NCBI RefSeq assembly: GCF_009759685.1
Contig: NZ_CP046654.1
Coordinates: 496,001-560,000 of the forward strand
Direction of reading: 5' to 3'
Source: Acinetobacter baumannii
GTDB lineage: Bacteria > Pseudomonadota > Gammaproteobacteria > Pseudomonadales > Moraxellaceae
DNA: 64,000 nucleotides
Shown here: positions 18,595 to 27,400 of the stretch, piece by piece
How the letters are laid out: every line of letters begins with the position of its first letter
Numbering within the stretch: the first letter of the stretch is position 1
Translations under genes and position numbers: made by a program
Notes under the pieces: model-generated
Databases searched by the model: none
What the model was told of the DNA's origin: nothing
What the model saw: only the letters and a program-made list of their open reading frames with translations

Positions 18595-19227
18595 ATGGAT
18601 ACTCCTCTAATTAACACACCAGTCCGCCATTGGTGTGAATTTGAGTTTATTTCCAAAACTGTGAAAAATCCAAATATCCATATTAAAGGGAATTACTCTT
18701 ACTACTCGGCATATTGGGATCAAGGTTTTGAACGCTGTGTAGTGCGATATCTACATGACAAGCCTTCTACTCCTGACAAGCCAATTGATCAGCTCTATAT
18801 TGGTAATTTTGTTTGTTTTGGCGCTGAATGCGTGATTATGATGGGTGGTAACCAACTTCATCGGCCAGACTGGATATCGACATTCCCCTTTGACACCCGA
18901 AGTTTTTTAGCCGCTGGTGACACTATAATTGCAGATGGCTGCTGGATTGGAAGTCGTGCAATGATTATGCAAGGTGTAAAAATCGGTGAAGGTGCTGTTG
19001 TTGCAACTGGAGCTGTGGTCACTAAAGATGTCCCTCCTTATACAATTGTTGGTGGCGTACCTGCAAAAATTATTAAATACCGTTTTCCTCAGGAGCAAAT
19101 AGAAAAACTACTTGCTTTAAAAATTTATGATTTAGATGAAAAACAAGTTTTAAAAATGCGGGAATATTTACAAACGGATGATATAGATGCATTAACAGTA
19201 CATCTTAAAAAATTACAGAGCGAATAA
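18595..19227 (+). CDS. CatB/Vat-type xenobiotic O-acetyltransferase (left-handed beta-helix)
   Basis: 210 residues. YSYYSAYW near residue 34, the active-site segment GGNQLHRPDWISTFPF with His89, and hexapeptide repeats (DTIIADGCWIGSRAMIMQGVKIG, IVGGVPAKI) place it in the LbH xenobiotic acetyltransferase family, which forms trimers and transfers acetyl from acetyl-CoA to hydroxyl groups. Family members acetylate chloramphenicol or streptogramins, but many chromosomal ones have unknown substrates and no resistance role. It is a single gene between greA and a usp gene, with base use like its neighbours. Confidence 0.8.
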   Translation: MDTPLINTPVRHWCEFEFISKTVKNPNIHIKGNYSYYSAYWDQGFERCVVRYLHDKPSTPDKPIDQLYIGNFVCFGAECVIMMGGNQLHRPDWISTFPFDTRSFLAAGDTIIADGCWIGSRAMIMQGVKIGEGAVVATGAVVTKDVPPYTIVGGVPAKIIKYRFPQEQIEKLLALKIYDLDEKQVLKMREYLQTDDIDALTVHLKKLQSE

Positions 19228-19348
19228 AATATATTTGCAAGAATTTCTTGCTTAAAAACACAAATGATTACGTGCTCGAATTTCAATCGTAAGAAAAGAA
19301 GTATAAAGTATTGAATAAATAATCATCATTACAATAAGGAATAAACTC

Positions 19349-19786
19349 ATGTTATATCAACATATTCTTGTACCAATTGACGGTTCTGAAACTTCTATGG
19401 TTGCTATGAAGGAAGCGATCAAAATTGGGAAAGCATTAAACAGTAAAATTACGGTTGTACAAGTTATGGCACTTGACCCGATTATTGCTGACCTTTACGT
19501 TAAGACGGGGCAAACCAATGAATTGATTGAGCGTACTAGAACATATTTGCTAGATATTTTAGAGCAAGCCAAGCAACAATTTTTGCAAGAAGGACTTAGT
19601 GTAGAAACCAAATTACTTGAAGGTTTTGTTGTTCACGAAGAAATTATTCAAGCTGCACAAGAGCTTAATGCTGATCTGATTGTGATGGGTTCTCATGGCC
19701 GCACAGGTGTACGAAAACTTGTATTAGGAAGTGTTGCGCAAAAGGTTTTAGGTGAAAGTCATATCCCGGTTTTAATAGTTCGTTAA
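19349..19786 (+). CDS. Universal stress protein, UspA family
   Basis: 145 residues forming one Usp domain. The N-terminus is ILVPIDGSETS. The ATP-binding pattern near residues 111-127 reads MGSHGRTGVRKLVLGS, followed by HIPVLIV at the end. The intact G-x2-G-x9-G-S motif suggests an ATP-binding Usp. It has an AAGGA ribosome site and its own promoter region, and is convergent with the ATL gene across a shared hairpin. Confidence 0.9.
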   Translation: MLYQHILVPIDGSETSMVAMKEAIKIGKALNSKITVVQVMALDPIIADLYVKTGQTNELIERTRTYLLDILEQAKQQFLQEGLSVETKLLEGFVVHEEIIQAAQELNADLIVMGSHGRTGVRKLVLGSVAQKVLGESHIPVLIVR

Positions 19787-19795
19787 AACTAAAAA

Positions 19796-19831
19796 GCCTG
19801 TCTAGCTTAATGTAGCAAGGCAGGCAATTTT
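19796..19831. terminator. Imperfect bidirectional hairpin between usp and atl
   Basis: GCCTGTCTAGC (19796-19806) pairs imperfectly with GCAAGGCAGGC (19815-19825), with A and T runs on the two sides. Confidence 0.65.
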
Positions 19832-19841
19832 TAAAATACTT

Positions 19842-20183
19842 TTAAGGCTGCCAAGCAAATTGCTTTAAGTTTACTTTGCCATTTAATAAATAGATTCCTT
19901 CTGCTTCAAGCTTTAACTGCTGAACGTTTTCGCCCTTTTCATTAAACTTACTTAGGCTAATTTTACCTTGCGAATTAATAACACGATGCCAAGGGACCTG
20001 ATGATCTGCCTCAAGATGTTTAAGCACATACCCAACTAATCTGGCATGTTTAGGTAAACCTGCCATACGAGCAACTTGGCCATAAGTTGCAACTTTTCCA
20101 TATGGAATCAAAGCGATGACTTCTAAAATTTGTCGATGTAGTTCATACTGAGTTGTCAAAATGGAATCCATAAACATTGACAT
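19842..20183 (-). CDS. Alkyltransferase-like protein (ATL), MGMT-fold DNA-binding
   Basis: 113 residues matching only the C-terminal DNA-binding half of O6-alkylguanine-DNA alkyltransferases: IPYGKVATYGQVARMAG with the wing helix, and KHARLVGYVL. The active-site motif PCHR is replaced by PWHRV with Trp65 (about 64-68). ATL proteins cannot transfer the alkyl group; they bind O6-alkylguanine and are known to direct the lesion to nucleotide excision repair. Several in-frame ATGs (MSMFM) make the start uncertain by a few residues. Confidence 0.88.
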   Translation of the reverse strand: MSMFMDSILTTQYELHRQILEVIALIPYGKVATYGQVARMAGLPKHARLVGYVLKHLEADHQVPWHRVINSQGKISLSKFNEKGENVQQLKLEAEGIYLLNGKVNLKQFAWQP

Positions 20184-20252
20184 TATTCATATCATATAAA
20201 AATTTTTGAATAAAATTAAACCTACTCTAAGATGAGCTCAAGGGAAAATCGC

Positions 20253-20969
20253 ATGAAAAAAATATTGCTGTTGATCAGTGGAACTTTACTGTGTGTTTCT
20301 TGTACTACTCGTCCCCCTCTGCTTTCAGAAAGAGGTCCAAGTATATCTGCAGATGGTCGGCCTATTGTTCCCGTCACTTTTGTTTTTACTACCAATACTC
20401 CTCAGGCTACAAAATTTGATAATTATCAACAAATGCGTAAGGAAATTAAGATTTTAAATAAATATTATGTAGATGATAAAAATAATAAGATTTTCAAATT
20501 TAAATTACACCGTTATATCCCTTATGAAGAGTTCTCAAAGTTACATTGTGATTTGAAACAGCAAATTAACCAGCCTTATCCCATTTCTACTGAAACTATT
20601 CCTGCCAGTGTAAATACATGTTTTCCTAAGCGCACTGTAAGTAAAGAAGTCATTGTTTTTATTTATGATGCCTACTCAACAAAATGGAAATTTGAAGATG
20701 TAACAAGCAGAGCATTTCGTAATAATGGCAAACCTTTTATTTTATTAGATTGGAACCGTCTAAATTATAATATTCAGGCTGGTAGTGTGCATGAGATGGG
20801 GCATGTATTTGGTCTAAAACATGTTTGTGCCCCGAAGGCTACAAAACGTACTCCAACCAATATTATGACAAGTGCCGAATGTAAATTAGGCAGTGGTGGC
20901 TTAAGAAATTTAGGGTTTACTCCAGTACAACTGCAAACCATTTTATCGACTTACAACCAATATCCTTAA
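20253..20969 (+). CDS. Predicted lipoprotein with a metzincin-type zinc protease motif
   Basis: 238 residues from the ATG at 20253; AAGGG lies about 9 nt before it, so I reject the in-frame ATG at 20232. The N-terminus MKKILLLISGTLLCVSC suggests lipidation at Cys17. Near the C-terminus HEMGHVFGLKH (His180, Glu181, His184, His190) is the full HExxHxxGxxH zinc signature, and NIM at about 203-205 fits the Met-turn of metzincins. Cysteines at about 99, 123, 192 and 210 may form disulfides. A matrixin-like periplasmic or outer-membrane peptidase is inferred; the substrate is unknown. Its stop overlaps the convergent CapA-like gene. Confidence 0.75.
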   Translation: MKKILLLISGTLLCVSCTTRPPLLSERGPSISADGRPIVPVTFVFTTNTPQATKFDNYQQMRKEIKILNKYYVDDKNNKIFKFKLHRYIPYEEFSKLHCDLKQQINQPYPISTETIPASVNTCFPKRTVSKEVIVFIYDAYSTKWKFEDVTSRAFRNNGKPFILLDWNRLNYNIQAGSVHEMGHVFGLKHVCAPKATKRTPTNIMTSAECKLGSGGLRNLGFTPVQLQTILSTYNQYP

Positions 20970-22690
20970 AATTTAACTTCAAGATATCTCCCTAATTTAT
21001 CTTGGGATGCCATGTAATTCTCAGGGGTCAGTAAAGATGTCATATAAATACTGGCCTTTGAGAAGTCTTCAGTATCTACAGGATAAGGCTGCCAAAATGT
21101 TTGTAAATTATTGGTGTAAATGGGGTAAAGGCGAATGATATCTTTTGCCAAATCAAGTCTAGCTATACAGCCAAATGGCAAAGCATTTTGCTGTTCATAT
21201 TCACCGTCACTATTAAACACTGCATTGCCTATATTAAAAACAATAGGCTTTTGATTGATGATCTGGATTGGCTGAATAGTATGAGCACCATGACCAACGA
21301 TCAGATCCGCTCCTGCTTGAGTAAGAATAGTCGCGAGTTTAGTTTGGTCTTTTGTAATAGGCTTAAAGTCGACACCCCAATGACAAATAACAATAATTTT
21401 GCGTTCTGGATGAGCCTGCTTATAACGCATTATTTGTTCAAGTAAAACGCCATTTAAGCAAGCTACTCCACTTCTTGATCCTATCGCATAAAAGTCATAA
21501 TCCAGATAGGCCGTGTCTCTATGCCAATAACCATTAAAAATCGCATAGTGCTTAGTCTCAAAAGTGATTTCAAAGTAATTGTGAGCATCTTTTTGGTTCA
21601 GTCCAGCGCCAATATAAGAAATACTCGCCTGATCCAACTGATGTAATGTATAGGCTAATCCTTGCTCACCGTAATCTTTCAAGTGGTTATTTGCTAAGAC
21701 CAAATAATTTAGATGAATGCTCTTAAATTCTTCTAATGTTTTTTTAGCATCTGCTTTTAAAACAAATGGCTTTTTATCTTTTAACGGCGATTGATTTTCT
21801 AAAGAAAATACTGCTTCAAAGTTAGCGATGTTGATGTCATTTTTACCTAAAAAGGGCTGTATTTTTTCAAATGAATAATGATATCCATATTGCTGTAAGG
21901 CATCTGTTTGCCCTCTAGACTTACGCTTTTCGGTATACATTTCACCAAAATAGGTATCTCCAAGAATATTGATAATGCCTGTTTGAGAAGAATATTTTTT
22001 GGCCTCCACATGCTCCTCTTGAAAATAATGGTAGTAAGGAACCATATGCTCCAGACGGTGAATATCATCCAGAAAAGAGAAAAAACCAATGCTCCGGTTA
22101 TGTTCGGAATAAGTGATATAAATCTGTCTAAAGGTATGTGAGATATATAAAACCGAAGTGAGTACCGGATGAGCAAGCAAAGGCGTAATCGGTTGATATA
22201 CTTTATTTTTAAAAGAAAGTGTTTTAATAAAGAAAAGTTTTTTCAGCTCAGCTGGATAGCTATAAATGTGTTTTACCAATAAAAATAGATTTTTTAATTG
22301 ATTAGGTGCTCTTAAAGCTAATTGGTGATCTTCTGCTCTTTTAGACAAGATCAATTGTGTTTGCTCAATAGAGCCAAACAGCATATTGCTTAAAGCATCT
22401 TTAACATCATTTGCCTGAGTAAAAATTAAGAATTGTAAGAGCTCGGCAAATGTATATGACTCATTTTTTTCTAGACCTAAATTTTGTTTACCAATTTTCT
22501 TAATTTTTTGTTCAGGAACCCGATAGACTTCATCAGCTTGAACTTTTTTTTGATGAAATTGTTCTAATGCATAATCAATCAGTAATAATGTAGAAATGTC
22601 TCCATCAATTTCAAATGCCCAAATTGCCTCTTCAAATTGAGCATGATCAAGAGCAGCTAGCAGCTTAATTTCAAATAGAGGGTAACTCAT
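20966..22690 (-). CDS. CapA-family (poly-gamma-glutamate-type) phosphoesterase-fold protein with extra N-domain
   Basis: 574 residues. The C-terminal part (about 240-530) has the CapA/PgsA metallophosphoesterase-fold motifs: NILGDTYFGE, NFEAVFS, LVLANNHLKDYGEQG, CHWGVDF and GHGAHTIQP followed by FNIGNAVF. The N-terminal 230 residues have the layout of class A beta-lactamase-like serine hydrolases (helix after DISTLLLIDYALEQ, then YTFAELLQFLIFTQAND), but SxxK reads STLL and SDN is altered, so it would be inactive. There is no signal peptide. The ATG overlaps the stop of the upstream gene by 4 nt, so the two are translationally coupled. The role is unknown. Confidence 0.7.
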   Translation of the reverse strand: MSYPLFEIKLLAALDHAQFEEAIWAFEIDGDISTLLLIDYALEQFHQKKVQADEVYRVPEQKIKKIGKQNLGLEKNESYTFAELLQFLIFTQANDVKDALSNMLFGSIEQTQLILSKRAEDHQLALRAPNQLKNLFLLVKHIYSYPAELKKLFFIKTLSFKNKVYQPITPLLAHPVLTSVLYISHTFRQIYITYSEHNRSIGFFSFLDDIHRLEHMVPYYHYFQEEHVEAKKYSSQTGIINILGDTYFGEMYTEKRKSRGQTDALQQYGYHYSFEKIQPFLGKNDINIANFEAVFSLENQSPLKDKKPFVLKADAKKTLEEFKSIHLNYLVLANNHLKDYGEQGLAYTLHQLDQASISYIGAGLNQKDAHNYFEITFETKHYAIFNGYWHRDTAYLDYDFYAIGSRSGVACLNGVLLEQIMRYKQAHPERKIIVICHWGVDFKPITKDQTKLATILTQAGADLIVGHGAHTIQPIQIINQKPIVFNIGNAVFNSDGEYEQQNALPFGCIARLDLAKDIIRLYPIYTNNLQTFWQPYPVDTEDFSKASIYMTSLLTPENYMASQDKLGRYLEVKF

Positions 22691-24342
22691 ATCTCCCCTC
22701 CTTCGAAATCTTTTACGTAGGCAATATAACCAGAAAGGTTGTGTTCCTGATCATCAATTCTTACTCTAAAGCGGTCATGCCGTACATAAAAAGCATGCAA
22801 TATTTTATCTGGTCGAGCCATATACATGGCTATTTCCGGATAGAAAAAACCTGTGGTTTGAAATTCGGCTCGAAACGTAATCAGTTTTTTTAACTCAGAC
22901 ATATATGCTTGTTCAAAAAGTGCATTATGGCCTTGCTCTTTTAAACGATTTACCATTTTATAGGCTGCCATTAGCATTTCTAATAAAGTGGCATATGTTG
23001 TTTTTCTATTTCGAATAAAAATAAAATGTTTTAAATAATTATTTAAACCAAAAATAAAATATTTTTCTTCAGGACATATTTTTGTAAGCTCATTGGTACA
23101 ATAACTTAACCAGTGATCATGATATTTTTCATATCTTTTATGAATAAAATTTTCAAACATTAACTTAACTGTGTCTAATAATCTTTTATCCTGATTAATT
23201 TGATATAACCTTAATAAAGCTAATGCTGCTTCTCCATCATAATAAATGATTCTGAACTTTTCTTTTAAATCATAATTTGGATAATTTAATACATGAGTAG
23301 TTAATCCATCTGGATCTACTAATTCTAAAATACCATGAGCAAGTTTCTCTGCATATTTTAAATAATCATCTTTTCCTGTGATTTCTTGATATTTCGTTAA
23401 CATTAAAATAGCTGCGGCATTTGCACCTAATTTAATTTCTAGCTCCCCTTCTTTACCATCAATCATAAACGCAGTTATTGGATCTTTTTCTTTATAGAAA
23501 GTAGTAAGTGCGTATTGAATTGCTGCAACAATTTTAGGCCAGTATTCAGGTTTATCTTGTACTTCAAAAGTCTCTAAAAGCGCGTAAAGCGAAGTACAGT
23601 GACGTACCGTATTATAGTTCCGTATATCACGATCATAAGCAGGAAAATATCCATAAATGAATTTGCCATTTTCTTGAATCTGGCTTTGCAAAAACGCTGC
23701 ATTCTTCTCAATGAGGTCTCTAAAGTGCTGTTTTTTATTGCTGGTAATGGCTCTAATGCCATTTGCGTCGTAACGACTCGCTAAATTAATAAATTGTCCA
23801 TTTTCATAAAAAGTTGCATAGGTATCAAAAGTCCACACTTCTTGTAGTGACTGAAGTCTAATTTCCGGCTTTGCCGCACGATATTTTTGTTTAATTGCAT
23901 AGTTCAGATTTGTTTCATCAAAAAAGTTCGGCTTGTCATAACTTAAGCCCCGAATAATGGCTTTTCCATATATTTCTTGCTCCAGAAAAGCTACCGAACA
24001 GGAATCATCAAATCCAATACCTCTGCGGTAATGATTATTGTGAAATTGGTGATGAACCTGCTGCTCTATTTGGTTCCAACTTTGCTTTTCTAAATTGTAC
24101 GCAACATCAATTTTTATGTAGTCTGGAAGTTGATCTGGCGAAAACTGATCATCAATAAAATCAAATAATTGTAGAGTTGCTTGTGTAAGCACTGTTTTTT
24201 CACTATGCCATACGCTACATCTGTGATCTTTAGGGCCAAATGATATAAATAAAATAGTTTCTTCTTGAAGGTCTGAAACATGGTGAACGATATGTTCTAA
24301 CCAAAGCTTGAGCTGTCTTTTGAAGTCTAAAAATACCGCCAC
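22687..24342 (-). CDS. Predicted alpha/alpha-toroid protein, operon partner of the CapA-like protein
   Basis: 551 residues, no signal peptide. About 1-170 form a mixed alpha/beta region I do not recognise. About 210-470 carry repeated helix-turn segments such as YNTVRHCTSLYALLE, LGANAAAILMLTKYQ and YYDGEAALALLRLYQ, the spacing expected of an (alpha/alpha)6 toroid as in glucuronyl C5-epimerase, N-acylglucosamine epimerase or glycosidase-like proteins. No catalytic residues can be assigned. It is the first gene of a two-gene operon with the CapA-like gene (4-nt overlap). A role in a glycan or amino-acid polymer is inference. Confidence 0.55.
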   Translation of the reverse strand: MAVFLDFKRQLKLWLEHIVHHVSDLQEETILFISFGPKDHRCSVWHSEKTVLTQATLQLFDFIDDQFSPDQLPDYIKIDVAYNLEKQSWNQIEQQVHHQFHNNHYRRGIGFDDSCSVAFLEQEIYGKAIIRGLSYDKPNFFDETNLNYAIKQKYRAAKPEIRLQSLQEVWTFDTYATFYENGQFINLASRYDANGIRAITSNKKQHFRDLIEKNAAFLQSQIQENGKFIYGYFPAYDRDIRNYNTVRHCTSLYALLETFEVQDKPEYWPKIVAAIQYALTTFYKEKDPITAFMIDGKEGELEIKLGANAAAILMLTKYQEITGKDDYLKYAEKLAHGILELVDPDGLTTHVLNYPNYDLKEKFRIIYYDGEAALALLRLYQINQDKRLLDTVKLMFENFIHKRYEKYHDHWLSYCTNELTKICPEEKYFIFGLNNYLKHFIFIRNRKTTYATLLEMLMAAYKMVNRLKEQGHNALFEQAYMSELKKLITFRAEFQTTGFFYPEIAMYMARPDKILHAFYVRHDRFRVRIDDQEHNLSGYIAYVKDFEGGEI

Positions 24343-24443
24343 TCGAATTAAGTCCCTATCCGTTATTTGTTGTTCTATAAAATTCTCAATGCATCATAGC
24401 ATGAACTCTTGCAAAGCTAGGTTAACGTATTGTTTAAAAATAA

Positions 24444-24471
24444 AAAAAGAGAACCCTAGGGTTCTCTTTTT
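24444..24471. terminator. Perfect palindromic terminator downstream of the giant adhesin gene
   Basis: A 28-nt perfect palindrome centred at 24457/24458, with GAGAACCC/GGGTTCTC arms and A5/T5 edges. It terminates the adhesin transcript on the minus strand. Confidence 0.9.
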
Positions 24472-24490
24472 CTGATGAGTCAATTATCTG

Positions 24491-27400
24491 TTAATAGAGA
24501 ATTTGACCATTGTTAAGTAATTCAGTCTCTGTTGTAGTAACACCTTGTAAGACTAACAATGTAGTGAAGTTATTTGCAGGGAATAGACCTGTTAACCCAT
24601 CACGGTCAATCTGGATTGTTGTATTACCACCACTTACTGTGACATTCAAATACTCTCCAATATTGGCGTCTGTTTGGGCTCCATCGAGTAATCCTCTGAT
24701 ATCAATCAGATCAGCCTGTTTGTCTGTAGCAACATTACCAACATGGAAGTCAGTCCAAGTATCTACGCCATTACCACCAGTATTACCTCCATTGCCTATA
24801 GCAACGTTATTTAACACTTGGTAAATCACAGTATCTGAACCCGTACCTGTTGTGAATGTGTCATTCGCAGAAGTACTTGTGTAAAGCAGATTGTAATCAT
24901 TATGTGTTAAATCAATCGTTAAGGTAGATTGAGATTCAACATTACCAGTTACGGACACAATCTTATAGTTAATACTGTCAGTAGACGCCAATTGTGTGGT
25001 TGTAGTCACATCATTTGGACGGTACTCATATTCACCATTTGATTGCATAATCAATACACCGTTACCGGTATTGATTGTTTGTCCAACTGCATCAACATAA
25101 GCATTTTGCGCATTATCCCAAACTTGGAGTTTAGCTCCTTCATGAGACAAGATACCTGTATCCGCTACTCCACCGATGTTGTCTCCTGCCAACACATTTC
25201 CGCTGATCCAATCTGAACGATAAGTATCTAGATGAACTGTCGTTGTAGAAACATTTGTATCTAGTGAAGTCGCACCAAGTGAAACACCTGTTAGCGTATA
25301 TTGTACGCGGTAGGTACCTGCAGCTAAATGCTCAACAGTGTCTTGGAATGCAACACTACCCGCTTGAATAGTTGCCACACTTCCTAGAGCAGTTTGAGAA
25401 CCTGAGTAAATTGTATTCACCCATGCTGTACCATTCCAGCTTTGGATCACATAACTTACTGTCGGTAGTAAACTTGCTAGAGGTTGTGCTGTATAAACCG
25501 CTGATAGATCAATATTAGCAACAGTTCCAGCTCCTACTACAAACTGATCAGACACTACTGAATTAGAACCGATGAGGTTTACAGAAACCACAGGGCTCGC
25601 CACATCTACTGGTAGATCAGCAGCATTTGAGAAGTCTGTAGTTGTAACCACATGATCAGGATTAGCAGTTAATTGTACTACGCCATCATTTGCTGGGTTA
25701 GCAGCATCCCATGCGATCGTTACGTCTGGTGAACCAACCTGAACATGTAATGTCGCTGTATCTGTTGCCCCTGTTAATACATCACGAATTGTATAAGTGA
25801 ATGAATCCACTTTACCAATCGCGCTCAGATCAGTTGTATTTGGTGTATAGGTGTAGTGACCATTTGTAGAAATCACCAATGTACCGTATGCACCGTTTAT
25901 AACTGTATCTGTTCCGACAGTTTGTGGTAGAGCACCCACTACTTCAGATGTCACAGTGGTAACTTGAGTAGTTAACGTAGTTACGTCATCAGTCAATACA
26001 TTACCATCTGCAACAACCGCTGTATTGGTAGGCGCAACTGTGTAATCAAAGTCATCTTTCACTACACTCATTGTACCTAAGATACCTACTCCTAAACCGG
26101 TGTACACCATAAATGCACGGTATTCACCTTGGCCTAGATCTGGAACAGTAACACCAATTCCACCGTTACCTAGTAAACCAATATTGAGTAAGCCAGTACT
26201 TGAGCCACCGTCAATATTATGCCAAGCACCATCAGCACCTTTTTGCTGTAATACAACTTTATAGTCATTAAACAATGATAATGAAAGCACTGGAGCATAT
26301 GCGAATGTCACATCAGCTTCGTGTCCAGCATCAATTGTAAATGCAACACTTGGTGTTCCTAACAAGGAAACATTTAAGTTCTCTGTAATGCCCACCAATG
26401 CTAGATAAGTTGCAGAACCTACAGCTACACCAAGCTCACCTTGAGGAACGATATCTACACCAGCAGAAACAACGTTATCAATCGCGTCTACAGGAGTAAC
26501 TGTGATGACAGCAGGTTGTGATGGATCACTTGTATTCCAAGTCATGTCGACTGCATCGCTATCAATATGGAGATACAAGGTCGCTTGCGATGTATTTAGA
26601 CCATCTGACAAGGTGTAAGTAAATTGATCAACTTGACCAAGGCTTGCAGCCTCACCATTTGGTTGATAGCTGTAGTTACCATTAGCATAAATTGACAATG
26701 TACCATGGTCACCGACAATGGTTGTGACACCTGTTGCATTAACCGCAAATGCTGTGCCGTTAAATTCAACGCTAGTTACTGTGCTAAAACCAGAAGCAGT
26801 ATCTGCGTGTCCATTTAAGCCGACATCATGAATAACATTACCTTCTGCAACTTGAGTGCTGTAGCCTGTGATATTTGTCGCATCAAATACATCTTTCTGA
26901 ACTGACAATGTACCTAATAAGCTAACTCCAACACCACTACCAGCATAAGTCATATAGGCTCTATATTGACCAGCAGCTAGACCTTCCAATGTCACTGAAT
27001 TTCCACCAAAGGCTGCCAAACTGAGTAAGTCCGCATCTCCAGTGCCATTTACAGCTACCCATTGATTGGTTGCAGTATCAAATTTTTGTACCACAAGAAC
27101 ATAATCAGCTAACAAGCTTGCGCTGATAAGCGCACTGTAGTTAAACGTTACATCATTTAATGTCGCATCAGTCAAAGTGAAGTTAACGCTTTGGCCGCCA
27201 GCTTGGAAGTCAAAATTATCAGTCAATGTTAATAATGCTAGATACGTAGTATTACCTACCGCAACATCATTACCAATTTGCAGATATTCTGGATTAACAA
27301 CAGCTACAGCAAGGTCGTCTACGGCAATCACTGGCGTACTGTTGCCAATAGTGAAGTCTAGACTTGCACTTATATTGCCGCCCAAAGGATCAGCCAACGT

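Noticed and set aside
18595..19227. Acquired chloramphenicol-resistance gene
   Set aside because: The CatB-like fold is clear, but there is no integron, transposon or attC-like site and codon use matches the surroundings, so a chromosomal acetyltransferase of unknown substrate is the safer call.
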